Source: an uncultured Clostridia bacterium (GTDB taxonomy: Bacteria; Bacillota; Clostridia; Oscillospirales; Acutalibacteraceae). Taken from it: a DNA stretch of 44,993 nucleotides. Location of the stretch: NCBI GenBank assembly GCA_937916395.1, contig CALFTN010000021.1:1-44993 (forward strand), in the 5' to 3' direction. Position 1 is the stretch's first letter. Each line of letters begins with the position of its first letter. The notes under the pieces are model-generated. The model ran no database searches. It saw only the letters and a list, made by a program, of their open reading frames with translations, and had not been told where the DNA came from. The position numbers were made by a program, and so were the translations under genes. Shown here piece after piece: positions 1-8,190 of the stretch.

Positions 1-879
1 ATAAGCTGCTCTTGCATAAGCTGTAATTACACTTGATGTAAATTCTGGATTAGAGTCTAACTTCAAACTATACTCAATAACGTGGTTATTCTCTTTATTT
101 TTGCCAGTTTTACCAGTTCTGATAACAAAACCTCCGTGTGGAATACCACTGTGATTTTTTTGCAATTCTTCCATTGAAATAAAGTTTACTGTTGTGTCAT
201 ACTCATCAAAATAGTTTTTCATAGTAACTATTTCTTTTTCAATGCGTTCTTTATCTGCCCCATCTTCTACAACTACAAAGCATTCTCTTGTGTGCTTTTG
301 TCTTGCTGTTAATTCCGATTGACTACCACTTCTCACAGCCTCTAAGGCACTATCTACTGGAATAGTGTATTGTCGTGCATCAATAACGCCATCAATACGT
401 CTTATTGCATCTGAGTGACCCTGACTTACACCCTTACCCCAGAATGTGTAATCGGCACCTTCAGGTAAAATTGCACCACCATAAAGTCTTAAAAGAGAGA
501 ACATACCTGGGTCCCAACCAACAGAAATAACTGCTACCTTGTTTCCCTTTTTCGCTTTTTCGTCTACGTTAGCAAAATGCTCTGGTATTCTCTTGTGTGT
601 ATCAAAGCTATCAACAACGTTAAAATACTCTGCCATTTTTGGTGTTTGTTCTGGCAAATCTGTTGCACTACCACCACACATAATAAGAACATCAATATCG
701 TCTTTGTGATTTAAAACGTCATCCACGTGATAAACAGAAACACCTTCTGTCATTACTTTTACAGTAGATGGGTCACGGCGTGTAAACACAGAAGTCACCT
801 GCATATCAGGATTTCCTGTAACTGCACACTCTACACCCTTTGCAATATTGCCGTAACCGAAAAGACCAATTTTAATCAT
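1..879 (-). CDS. ddh: meso-diaminopimelate D-dehydrogenase, 3' end cut by window edge
   Basis: NADPH-dependent enzyme making meso-DAP from tetrahydrodipicolinate in one step, for peptidoglycan and lysine. I translated it by hand; the frame is open to base 1. The N-terminus MIKIGLFGYGNIAKG is a Rossmann nucleotide-binding turn. It is followed by VFTRRDP, MCGGSATDLPEQ, NVVDSFDTH and VISVGWDPGMFS, all characteristic of Ddh. About 293 residues are visible; the family is about 326, so roughly 30 C-terminal residues are missing. The start is ATG at 877-879 behind a TCTGGAG ribosome site. It is separated from the upstream operon by the terminator at 933-976, so it should have its own promoter, but I see no convincing one in 880-930. 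Confidence 0.93.
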   Translation of the reverse strand, partial: MIKIGLFGYGNIAKGVECAVTGNPDMQVTSVFTRRDPSTVKVMTEGVSVYHVDDVLNHKDDIDVLIMCGGSATDLPEQTPKMAEYFNVVDSFDTHKRIPEHFANVDEKAKKGNKVAVISVGWDPGMFSLLRLYGGAILPEGADYTFWGKGVSQGHSDAIRRIDGVIDARQYTIPVDSALEAVRSGSQSELTARQKHTRECFVVVEDGADKERIEKEIVTMKNYFDEYDTTVNFISMEELQKNHSGIPHGGFVIRTGKTGKNKENNHVIEYSLKLDSNPEFTSSVITAYARAAY

Positions 880-932
880 TTATATCAACTCCAGAAATAG
901 TATTACATTTATAACAAAAATATTTTAAAACC

Positions 933-976
933 AAATGCCCCATTCGTCAAGTGTTTTCTTAACGAATAAGGCATTT
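933..976 (-). terminator. Rho-independent terminator of the gtrA-rlmD-hydrolase unit
   Basis: Inverted repeat with arms 933-947 and 962-976 and one two-base internal mismatch. It is followed on the minus strand by a T-rich tail. It lies 6 bases past the stop of the alpha/beta hydrolase gene. Confidence 0.8.
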
Positions 977-981
977 TTTTA

Positions 982-1701
982 TTAATTTACAAATTCTAAT
1001 ATTTCATTTATCGTTATTTCAATTTGTTCTTCCCTTGTTATTTCAGCTTCACCATCACCGTCTTGCTCACCATAAGCACCAAAATAAGCGTGGCAACCGC
1101 CATCTATTATAATTTCTTTAAAATCTTCTGGTAAATTAGTCTTGTATTCAGAATACTTTTCCATATTGAGAACGCCATCATTACTGCCATAGATTAAAAG
1201 AACCTCTAAGTCGGAATCACTTAAATCTGCAGTTGAATATGAAGCGAGTAAAATAAGTCCGTTAAAACTATCAGCATTTTCTGCAATATAACTTGCAGCC
1301 ATAGAGCCCCCCAAAGAGTGACCAGCCATATACCAATTCTCAATTTCAGGGTGTTTCTCTATAATACCATCGGCGGCATTCATATCTAAAACCGCAAGAT
1401 TCCCAGGCATTGTAACAAGTATTGACAAAACTCCTTTTTCTGCCAAAGAGTGCATTAAAGGCGCATAACTTTCAGCTTCGACCTTACCACCAGGGTAAAA
1501 GATTACACCTTTAGTTGCATTTTGCGATGCAAAAGTGTACACACCATTTTCTTCTGTTACTTCAACACTTGTGTTTGGTGTGGAAATAAGAGAAATCGCC
1601 ATGTCTTCTGCACGGTAATAGTCATTTATATAATAAACAGTACCACCGACCAAAGATAATATTAAACCAATAATTATTACAAATGTGATTTTCTTTTTCA
1701 T
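982..1701 (-). CDS. membrane-anchored or secreted alpha/beta hydrolase
   Basis: A 239-residue protein. Residues 5-25 are a hydrophobic signal or anchor helix. The rest is an alpha/beta-hydrolase fold with nucleophile Ser129 in GHSLGG, probable acid Asp175 in YGSNDG, and base His204 in GGCHAYFG. It resembles the Abhydrolase_5/dienelactone hydrolase-like group. The substrate is unknown; an extracellular esterase or peptidase-type role is possible. The ATG overlaps the stop of the preceding gene by one base (1701), so translation is probably coupled. It is the last gene of a five-gene minus-strand unit and is followed by a terminator. Confidence 0.85.
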   Translation of the reverse strand: MKKKITFVIIIGLILSLVGGTVYYINDYYRAEDMAISLISTPNTSVEVTEENGVYTFASQNATKGVIFYPGGKVEAESYAPLMHSLAEKGVLSILVTMPGNLAVLDMNAADGIIEKHPEIENWYMAGHSLGGSMAASYIAENADSFNGLILLASYSTADLSDSDLEVLLIYGSNDGVLNMEKYSEYKTNLPEDFKEIIIDGGCHAYFGAYGEQDGDGEAEITREEQIEITINEILEFVN

Positions 1702-2006
1702 TAAAACATACCGCCATTAAATTTTTGCTGGGCTTTTACAATAGGTATAAACCCAACTACCATACCTACTATTAAAATAATAACAGGAATTAAATTTTCT
1801 ATAAATAAAGCAAGGGCCCCTGAAATTACTAAAGGTAAACTAAAAATAATTAACGCCTTACCCATAGCCTTGCCGTAACCAACTTTATCGGTCACATTTT
1901 CCTGATGATATGAGTGGATGAGTGCTATATTGCCCTTGTAAACGCTTATACCCAATATAATAAACATAAGTGACGTAAGAAATAGAATTATTGAATAAAT
2001 CGACAT
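1701..2006 (-). CDS. small three-helix membrane protein, DUF3784-like
   Basis: 101 residues with three hydrophobic segments (about 4-22, 50-68 and 71-89). A polar loop contains YKGNIALIHSYHQENV, which recalls the DUF3784 family of short Firmicutes membrane proteins. The function is unknown. The best ribosome site, AAAGGAGG, lies inside the end of the preceding gene about 15 bases upstream, which is long spacing. It overlaps the next gene by one base. Confidence 0.6.
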   Translation of the reverse strand: MSIYSIILFLTSLMFIILGISVYKGNIALIHSYHQENVTDKVGYGKAMGKALIIFSLPLVISGALALFIENLIPVIILIVGMVVGFIPIVKAQQKFNGGMF

Positions 2007-2010
2007 ATCG

Positions 2011-2340
2011 TTAACGTAACACCTCCTTTATTTTATCAAGAAATGCTTCTTCTCCAAATGTATTAAATTTAAAAAAAGCTCCCTGACTTCCACCAGAAGT
2101 AATTGCAGAAACAAGAATTTCACCATTGTTATTCTGAAAAAACGTTACGCTAAGGCTCACCCTGTTTGAACCGGAATAGCTATAACGCTCAAAAACACGA
2201 ACACTGCAACGAGCATCTCCACTATTAAAATCGCTTGAGTCTTCAAGCGAAGCAGTAAAAGAACCGTTGATTATTTCAGTTTCAACTCTTTTAATAACTG
2301 CATCAAAATTACCATTTACTGTAGTTTCAAACTTTGCCAT
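2011..2340 (-). CDS. small uncharacterised soluble protein, possibly DUF6054
   Basis: 109 residues, no signal peptide or membrane segment. It starts MAKFETTVNGNFDAVI and is predicted alpha+beta, with a Gly/Ser-rich middle (SGGSQGAFFKF). The length and opening recall DUF6054 proteins of Firmicutes; this is a tentative match. The start is ATG at 2340 behind AAAGGAG. It sits 14 bases after rlmD and 4 bases before the DUF3784-like gene, so it is probably in the same transcript. Confidence 0.6.
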   Translation of the reverse strand: MAKFETTVNGNFDAVIKRVETEIINGSFTASLEDSSDFNSGDARCSVRVFERYSYSGSNRVSLSVTFFQNNNGEILVSAITSGGSQGAFFKFNTFGEEAFLDKIKEVLR

Positions 2341-2354
2341 TTTAATTCTCTCCT

Positions 2355-3563
2355 TTATGCCTTACTCAGCAACGCTACACATTCTACATGGCTCGTATAT
2401 GGAAACATATCAACCGGCTGAATTTTCTTTACCTTATAGCCATTTTTAGTTAAATAAAACAAATCTCTTTGCTGGGTTTCAGGATTACAACTTATATATA
2501 CTATCTTTTCAGGTGACAAAGCTAAAACGGACGACAAAAATCTTCTGTCACTACCAGCTCTTGGCGGGTCCATAAAGACCACGTCTGCCTTTTCGCCTGC
2601 TTCTTTCATTTTAAGCATAAATTCACCTGCATCTGCACAAATGAATTTTGTATTAGTAATATTATTGATTTTAGCATTTATTTTAGCATCTTTTATTGCA
2701 TCGCTATTCACTTCGCAACCAATAAGCTCTTTTACATTTTTTGAAGCAATAAGACCGATTGTGCCAATTCCACAATACGCATCAATTACCCTTTCTGTAC
2801 CCTTAAGCTCAGCATATTCTATTGCCTTACCGTAAAGCACCTCTGTCTGCACAGGGTTAATCTGATAAAATGATTTTGGCGAAATTCTGAAACGGTTGTT
2901 ACACAAAACATCTTCAATATATCCGTTGCCAAAAAGAACTTCTTCACGGTCGCCTAAAATCATACTTGTAAATTTATTGTTTACGTTTTGCACGATTGTG
3001 GTTATTTCAGGATGAAGCTTTAAAAGTTCTTTTATAAAAGCGTTTTTAGATGGAAAGTTGATTACACCAGTAACTAAAACAACCATTATTTCGTTAGTCT
3101 TAAATCCTCTTTTAACTAAAACATGACGAAGAAATCCTTTCATTGTTCTTTCATCAAAAACTGTTAGTTTAAAGCTTTTTACAAGCTTTCTTATTGTTAC
3201 AATAATTTCGTCTGCTTTTTTGTCTTCAATTAAGCAACTGTCAATCTTAACTATATTATGCGTACTCGACTGATACACACCAGAAATAATTTCGCCACCA
3301 CGAGTGCGACCAAAAGCCGCTTGAACCTTGTTTCTGTAGTGGAATGGGTGTTCCATACCAATAATTGGAGAAACCTTATGAAAACCACCCAAAAGCTTAT
3401 TCACTTTTGCTTGTTTAAATTTAAGCTGTTCATCATAGCTTAAATTCCATAGCTGACATCCACCACATTTTTTTGAAACAGGGCATTTATTGCCTTGTGG
3501 TGATTTCTTCACAGTATTTTTATTAACAGTAACTTTTTTATTTTGTTGCTTCTTCTCTGTCAT
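2355..3563 (-). CDS. rlmD: 23S rRNA (uracil-5-)-methyltransferase, RlmD/RlmCD type
   Basis: SAM-dependent rRNA m5U methyltransferase of the RumA/TrmA class. The motif CPVSKKCGGC supplies three ligands of the N-terminal 4Fe-4S cluster. Next come FYQINP, the SAM-binding loop DAYCGIGTIGL, DPPRAG, the catalytic Cys in YISCNP, and a C-terminal HVE whose Glu is the likely base. No N-terminal TRAM domain precedes the cluster. I chose ATG at 3561-3563 because AAAGGA lies 7 bases upstream; a GTG seven codons further up (3584) has no good ribosome site. It overlaps the end of gtrA by 26 bases, so translation is coupled. Confidence 0.9.
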   Translation of the reverse strand: MTEKKQQNKKVTVNKNTVKKSPQGNKCPVSKKCGGCQLWNLSYDEQLKFKQAKVNKLLGGFHKVSPIIGMEHPFHYRNKVQAAFGRTRGGEIISGVYQSSTHNIVKIDSCLIEDKKADEIIVTIRKLVKSFKLTVFDERTMKGFLRHVLVKRGFKTNEIMVVLVTGVINFPSKNAFIKELLKLHPEITTIVQNVNNKFTSMILGDREEVLFGNGYIEDVLCNNRFRISPKSFYQINPVQTEVLYGKAIEYAELKGTERVIDAYCGIGTIGLIASKNVKELIGCEVNSDAIKDAKINAKINNITNTKFICADAGEFMLKMKEAGEKADVVFMDPPRAGSDRRFLSSVLALSPEKIVYISCNPETQQRDLFYLTKNGYKVKKIQPVDMFPYTSHVECVALLSKA

Positions 3564-4041
3564 TCTTTTTTCCTTTATTTTCACTTTTCTCGTTGTACAC
3601 TACATATTTACAATATAAGAATTCTGTCACCATATTAGTTGCCATAGTAACACCTAAAATTATGTACTCAACAAAATCGGCAGTAAATCTTTGTGCTGCC
3701 ATTTCGCCTAAAATTACTGAAACAGGTGTGAACACACAATAGAACCCAAAAACCTTAAGCATAGCTATTGGAATATTGTTTGCAGATTTGAAGGTAAATT
3801 TACGATTAAATGTAAAGTTCCAGAGAACTGAAAGAATGAGTGCGACTAAATATTTTGCACCATACTCAGAGTTAAAGAGCCAGTTTGTTATAGCGTTATT
3901 GCCTTCCATATCTGGAAAAAACTCATTAAGAAGTGTAAAAGACACAACCTGAATAATTCCTGCAGAAGCAGAAAACAGTGCAAATTTTACTGCCTGAATA
4001 ACATTTGAATTTTTTGCAGATTTTTCGTTCATATAAAACAC
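3538..4041 (-). CDS. GtrA-family membrane protein
   Basis: 167 residues with four transmembrane helices. It has family features such as QAVKFALFSASAGIIQ in helix 1 and WNFTFNRKFTF between helices 2 and 3. GtrA proteins are small putative flippases or partners for lipid-linked sugars in cell-envelope glycosylation. No glycosyltransferase is adjacent, so its partner is unknown. It is the first gene of the unit, with a promoter at 4065-4093. Confidence 0.85.
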   Translation of the reverse strand: MFYMNEKSAKNSNVIQAVKFALFSASAGIIQVVSFTLLNEFFPDMEGNNAITNWLFNSEYGAKYLVALILSVLWNFTFNRKFTFKSANNIPIAMLKVFGFYCVFTPVSVILGEMAAQRFTADFVEYIILGVTMATNMVTEFLYCKYVVYNEKSENKGKKNDREEATK

Positions 4042-4064
4042 TCCCGAAAATTATTATTTATTGT

Positions 4065-4093
4065 ATTTTATCATACATAACCGCTATTTGCAA
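4065..4093 (-). promoter_or_regulatory. sigma-A promoter for gtrA-rlmD unit
   Basis: On the minus strand TTGCAA (4088-4093), a 17-base spacer, then TAAAAT (4065-4070). A TG one base before the -10 makes it an extended -10. The start codon follows about 25 bases downstream. Confidence 0.7.
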
Positions 4094-4129
4094 TATTATG
4101 CTGAACGAAAAGTACGCAGTAGCGATAAT

Positions 4130-4169
4130 GTGTAACACCAATTATCTCAAGAAATAATTGGCGTTACAC
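4130..4169 (-). repeat. 16-bp inverted repeat at one end of an intergenic element
   Basis: Arms 4130-4145 and 4154-4169 are identical inverted copies except for one position. That position is an A-C mismatch on plus but a G-U wobble on minus, so only the minus-strand RNA pairs fully. It has no T-run, so it is not a simple terminator. The remaining 4170-4270 between gtrA and the dockerin gene contains no gene I can support. Confidence 0.6.
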
Positions 4170-4271
4170 AAACAAAATCTGACATATAAATCGTTAGATT
4201 TGGATGCAGAAGGCATTTTCTTCATCCCCGAAGGCGTACACAGGTACGTCGAGTGGGTGAAAAAATGACTA

Positions 4272-4303
4272 AAAACCCCGAAACTTTCGAGTTTCGGGGT
4301 TTT
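4272..4303. terminator. strong bidirectional terminator hairpin
   Basis: Perfect 13-bp stem, arms 4272-4284 and 4291-4303, with AAAACCCCG/CGGGGTTTT flanks giving U-tails in both directions. It lies 29 bases past the stop of the dockerin hydrolase. Confidence 0.88.
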
Positions 4304-4331
4304 GTTCTGCGCCAAATATAGCGATTTATAT

Positions 4332-6044
4332 TTAATATAATTCGTCTGTTGGTATACCAGCAGCCCAGCAAAGAATAAATCTTGCGTCATCTGTTGAGAT
4401 TTCGCCGTCTTCATTTGCATCGATGATAATTTGTTTATCTTCATCTTCTGGCTTTTCTTGGAGACCTGCTGCAATTTTAAGAGCAGCTCTTGCGTCTTTT
4501 GTTGTGATAAGGTAGTCGTGGTCAACGTCACCAAGACAAGTATCAATGTTTATACCCTTTGTAAATCTCTTATATGTGTTATAGAGACTGAATTGTGGGT
4601 AATTTTCTTTATCTGTAAATACGGTGTGTTGGTCATCCATTGAAAGAAGCCACATAACAATATCACAAGTTCCATCACCCTCATAAGTACCATAAGCTAC
4701 GTGCTGAAGGTTTTTAATGAACCAAGTCTGTTCTGGGAACATACAGGTTGAAGCGTCAACCTTATAATCCCAAGAAACATGATAGTGACCATCCTTCTTA
4801 ACTTGTGTATAAGAGTTACCCCAATCATTGAATGCTGAAAGGTAATCTGCACAAGTTGCGCCACCACTTGCATATTTTGTATCTACTACCATATCGCTGG
4901 TATTAAGACTTTCGTTAATAGGAGCAATTTGCCTGTTGTAACCACAAACAATACCAAATTTCATGCCATCTGCTTCAGCTTCTTCAACAACAGCCTTAGC
5001 GTTTCTCTGGATTGCATTGTAAGCGTCAATCTTTTCTAAAAGATTAGCATCAACACCCTCTGGGAAGAGGAAAGCTTTTGCAGCATCATAATAATCTGCT
5101 GGAACCAAGCACCAAAGTCCTGGCATACCTGCTAACATATCTACAATAATCTCTTCATAGATTTGTGGCTTCATACCTTCAACTGCATCTTGCAAGAAGA
5201 AGAAATATTCTTCAGTAAATTCTTCATTCGTAGCGAAGCTTGAAAGGATAACTGCAATAATATGAGTTGTAGCACTGCCGTCTGACATACCAACAAGGAA
5301 GTTTTCGTAAGCGTAAACATCAAGTGCAATATTGCCTGTAAAAGCATCACCAGCAAGTGATGTACCCTGCCATGCAGGTGAAGCGAAAACAAGGTTATTG
5401 ATATCTGAGCCACCAAACTCTGAAAGATAAGCTAATGTAACTGCGGAACCCTGACTTATAGCAACAACATTAACTTCACTTGAACCTGTTCTTGCTTTAA
5501 CATATTTAATGAAATCGTTAAGGTCTTTTGCGCAATCAATTGGGCTTTCACGCCAATCGTAGCCAAAAGAATAAACCAAATCAGGATTGTATTGCTTTGC
5601 GTATTTTAAACCAAATGCTGTAAAGATAGTTTTCTGTTCTTCTTCTGAATAAGCAGACATTGGTTCATCATAAGTTTCGTGAGTAACATTATCATTTTTT
5701 GGTGTACCATCTGTGTTGTAAGCAATATCATCCAACATATTTTTAACTATTGGAAGAACTCTCTTACCAAATGCAGCCCAGTCGGCACCCTTTGCACCAT
5801 ATTCAATGAAACCTGTAAGAAGAGCAGTAGTAAGGTCGGCAATCATACCGTCAGTACCCATATTTTCTGGTGGGAATACTGTAACCTCCTGATCTGTACC
5901 TGCATTCTTAACAAGTGGAATAGCAGCAAAGCCTTGAACAACAACAAGTGGAACCTCAGTTGCAGCAGCAGCAGGAACCAAAAGTGCAAGACCTGCAAGC
6001 ATAAGAGCAAGTGTAATGCTTAACACTTTTTTAAATGCTTTCAT
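4332..6044 (-). CDS. secreted LCAT-like alpha/beta hydrolase with C-terminal type I dockerin
   Basis: 570 residues. ATG at 6042-6044 follows a clear AGGAGG, and the protein then begins with a signal peptide (MKAFKKVLSITLALML...PAAAA), so I reject a start further upstream. The hydrolase part has FGYDWRESP, a hallmark of the lecithin:cholesterol acyltransferase-like fold, and the nucleophile elbow AISQGS (Ser197). The last ~65 residues form a dockerin: two EF-hand-like calcium loops, DVDHDYLITTKD and DANEDGEISTDD, each followed by an ARxxL...AAGI/L helix. A dockerin predicts docking to a cohesin on a scaffoldin or the cell surface. A lipase or esterase acting on lipid or acylated glycan is likely; the substrate is not determined. 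Confidence 0.88.
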   Translation of the reverse strand: MKAFKKVLSITLALMLAGLALLVPAAAATEVPLVVVQGFAAIPLVKNAGTDQEVTVFPPENMGTDGMIADLTTALLTGFIEYGAKGADWAAFGKRVLPIVKNMLDDIAYNTDGTPKNDNVTHETYDEPMSAYSEEEQKTIFTAFGLKYAKQYNPDLVYSFGYDWRESPIDCAKDLNDFIKYVKARTGSSEVNVVAISQGSAVTLAYLSEFGGSDINNLVFASPAWQGTSLAGDAFTGNIALDVYAYENFLVGMSDGSATTHIIAVILSSFATNEEFTEEYFFFLQDAVEGMKPQIYEEIIVDMLAGMPGLWCLVPADYYDAAKAFLFPEGVDANLLEKIDAYNAIQRNAKAVVEEAEADGMKFGIVCGYNRQIAPINESLNTSDMVVDTKYASGGATCADYLSAFNDWGNSYTQVKKDGHYHVSWDYKVDASTCMFPEQTWFIKNLQHVAYGTYEGDGTCDIVMWLLSMDDQHTVFTDKENYPQFSLYNTYKRFTKGINIDTCLGDVDHDYLITTKDARAALKIAAGLQEKPEDEDKQIIIDANEDGEISTDDARFILCWAAGIPTDELY

Positions 6045-6106
6045 ATATATCCTCCTAATAACGACTTGGGAAAGTTCAGACACTATACCCCATATATACA
6101 CATTGC

Positions 6107-6135
6107 ATTGTACCACACAATTTTGTCAAATGCAA
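6107..6135 (-). promoter_or_regulatory. promoter of the dockerin hydrolase
   Basis: On minus TTGCAT (6130-6135), a 17-base spacer, TACAAT (6107-6112). This leaves a ~57-base leader before the AGGAGG site. The rest of 6045-6219 shows nothing else convincing. Confidence 0.6.
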
Positions 6136-6219
6136 GAGAATATGCAAAATTTTAGCAACAATTATAATGATTTTCTTTGTTTTTTGGTTAAGGCGACGAG
6201 AGATATAACCTTATGTCCA

Positions 6220-6996
6220 CTATATTTTTATGCTAATTTCTCCGCTACTTAAAAATTTGCGTGTTCCATTCTCAAATTCTACTTCTAAACAGGCGTTTTC
6301 ATCAATTGAAATCGCCCTTGCTTTTTTCTTGCTCTCACCTGAAATAACTGTTATTTCTTTACCCAGGCAAAAACACTTTTTACGGTATTCGTTCATAAAA
6401 GAAGCAAGCTTCAACTCTCTATAAATATAATAAAACTCGTTAAGAAAATCTGCAATAAACTTTTCTTTTAAATTTTCAGTTTCATTTTCAAAAACTGCAC
6501 CTGCAATATCTTTAATAGCTTCTGGAAAATCATCTTTTGGTTTCACAAGATTTATCCCAACGCCCAAAACTGCGAAATCAAGTTTTTTGGTTTCAGAATT
6601 TATTACGCTTTCACATAAAATTCCACAGACTTTTTTCCCATTCACAAAAACATCATTCACCCATTTAATCTGTGGTTTTTCTGAGTCTGAATTTTCTAAT
6701 ACTCTTGTTACTGCAACTGCCGCCGCTGTTGTAATTAAACCAACTTTTTCAAGCTCTAAATCTGGTTTCAAAAGAACGCTTAAATACACTCCTGTATCCT
6801 TCGGTGAATAAAAGCTTCTGCCCAAGCGACCCTTTCCGCCTGTTTGTGAAGAAGCAACAAACGTGCACCATTCGTTTTTACTTTTACCTTGTTCTTTTAA
6901 AAGTGTATTTGTAGACGTTACACTTTCAAAAACATTTATATCAATCTCTTTTAATTCACTACACAAAAAACTATTTATTTTTTCTAAAGAGAACAT
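6220..6996 (-). CDS. birA: biotin--[acetyl-CoA-carboxylase] ligase, group I
   Basis: Activates biotin with ATP and attaches it to the lysine of biotin carboxyl carrier domains. 258 residues, without the N-terminal helix-turn-helix of repressor-type BirA, so it is enzyme only. Visible motifs are SQTGGKGRLGRSFYSP (biotinyl-AMP loop), KWVNDVFVNGKKVCGIL and a short C-terminal SH3-like domain. I chose ATG at 6994-6996 behind GGAAGTGA; a start 27 bases upstream would lie in a terminator hairpin. No separate strong promoter is visible, so expression may depend on read-through from the upstream gene. Confidence 0.9.
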   Translation of the reverse strand: MFSLEKINSFLCSELKEIDINVFESVTSTNTLLKEQGKSKNEWCTFVASSQTGGKGRLGRSFYSPKDTGVYLSVLLKPDLELEKVGLITTAAAVAVTRVLENSDSEKPQIKWVNDVFVNGKKVCGILCESVINSETKKLDFAVLGVGINLVKPKDDFPEAIKDIAGAVFENETENLKEKFIADFLNEFYYIYRELKLASFMNEYRKKCFCLGKEITVISGESKKKARAISIDENACLEVEFENGTRKFLSSGEISIKI

Positions 6997-7011
6997 TTTA
7001 TCACTTCCAAT

Positions 7012-7040
7012 AAAAAACAGCATCTGATAGCCAGATGCTG
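7012..7040 (-). terminator. terminator/attenuator between the surface-protein gene and birA
   Basis: Perfect 9-bp stem (7018-7026 with 7032-7040, 5-base loop) followed on minus by six T's (7012-7017). It lies 22 bases past the upstream stop and only 21 bases before the birA start. Confidence 0.8.
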
Positions 7041-7061
7041 TCTTATGTAATTTTAAAATTA

Positions 7062-8051
7062 TTAATAAGTAACTGTGTAAGATGCTTTTGTTGCCAATGG
7101 AATAATTGCACCTAACTTGTCAAAGTTAATGGTCCATTTAAGGTCATAATCTGCTGAAATAACATTTCCTGTTGCTTTGTCAACCTTTAAAACGATTGTT
7201 GAAGCCGGATATTCCATTGTAGCAGTACCAACAAGGCTTGTTGCTACACTAGGAATGTTATCATTAACAATACCGGGAAGAATAACGTTAAATGCCTTAG
7301 GTGCATGACCATCGCCATGTTTTACAGAATCAGACTTAGCATCAGGAACTGTTTCAATTGTGATTGTGTAAACACCATTAGCTTCTGTACGAGTTGCCTT
7401 TGCAACGTCTGCTTCAGTAAGCTTACTTGCATAGTCTTCGCCTTCAACAGGGAACTTTGCTTTAATATCAGCACCTGTATATGTAGCTTCACCCTGACTG
7501 TTATCTTGAAGCATACCATCTAACCAACTGTCGCCACCAAGCATTTTATAAATACCATTGAGAGCACTTGGGATTGTTGGTGTACCACCAAGATAGTTTG
7601 TAACGTTACTTTGTTTCACTTCTTTGGCACTTGTTTTAACACTGTTAACAGATTTGTTGAAATACTCTACGATTTCAGCTTTTTCTGATTTTGCAGTGGT
7701 TGAACCATCGTTTTTGTCAGCAGGCTTCTTGTCATCTGTTGTACCTGTAGAGCCAGTGTTACCACTTGGTTGAGTTGGTGTTGTGCTATCTCCACCACTT
7801 GGCTGTGTAGCATCTGGTGTTGGGGTAACTGTACCAGCATTACCTGAATCACCTGAAACAGTACCACCCTGATTTACTGTACCCTGTTGCACAACAGTAC
7901 CTTGTTGTACTGTACCAGTAGATGCAACTGGTGTTGAGTTAAGTCCGAAAAGAACCATAACTGTTGCAATATTGTTTGTAGTAATAAGTGTAATAGCAAT
8001 ACAAATTGCTGCTACTGCGAGAATAATTTTCATTGCAGGGGTTAATTTCAT
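7062..8051 (-). CDS. membrane-anchored surface protein with low-complexity linker
   Basis: 329 residues from ATG at 8049-8051, behind GGAGTGG. A start 15 bases upstream has a weaker ribosome site. Residues ~6-37 are one hydrophobic helix. Residues ~40-115 are a Gln/Gly/Thr/Pro/Ser-rich linker with repeats such as QQGTV. The C-terminal ~210 residues form a folded domain that reads like the C-terminal domain of the protein at 37552-38493. Both have an EIV...N..K helix, alternating beta strands and a late S-x-I-x-x-K-V/I-x-x-x-G segment. The function is unknown; the topology predicts an extracellular, cell-attached protein. Confidence 0.8.
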   Translation of the reverse strand: MKLTPAMKIILAVAAICIAITLITTNNIATVMVLFGLNSTPVASTGTVQQGTVVQQGTVNQGGTVSGDSGNAGTVTPTPDATQPSGGDSTTPTQPSGNTGSTGTTDDKKPADKNDGSTTAKSEKAEIVEYFNKSVNSVKTSAKEVKQSNVTNYLGGTPTIPSALNGIYKMLGGDSWLDGMLQDNSQGEATYTGADIKAKFPVEGEDYASKLTEADVAKATRTEANGVYTITIETVPDAKSDSVKHGDGHAPKAFNVILPGIVNDNIPSVATSLVGTATMEYPASTIVLKVDKATGNVISADYDLKWTINFDKLGAIIPLATKASYTVTY

Positions 8052-8091
8052 AATATCCCACTCCATTCTTCAAAATCTGTTTCATTATAAC

Positions 8092-8185
8092 GATTATAGT
8101 TAGTCGAAACAGCGTAAATTTGCGCTGTTTCGATACCAAATCATATATTTGGTATCGGATTTTCTTTGAAAATCCGACTATAATC
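8092..8185 (-). ncRNA. structured leader element 1: cloverleaf of three hairpins
   Basis: An outer stem (8092-8100 with 8177-8185) encloses three abutting perfect hairpins: 8105-8114/8123-8132, 8132-8141/8147-8156 and 8156-8164/8168-8176. Almost every base is paired. It lies inside the predicted 5' leader of the 7062-8051 gene. I recognise no known riboswitch or RNA class; a mobile palindromic element is an alternative. Confidence 0.6.
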
Positions 8186-8190
8186 CTTTC

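Noticed and set aside
4142..4546. Minus-strand frame of 134 codons overlapping the dockerin end
   Set aside because: Overlaps the well-supported dockerin in another frame and runs through a strong terminator.
6160..6219. Terminator after birA
   Set aside because: Only a 5-bp GGTTA/TAACC stem, followed by A's rather than T's on the minus strand.
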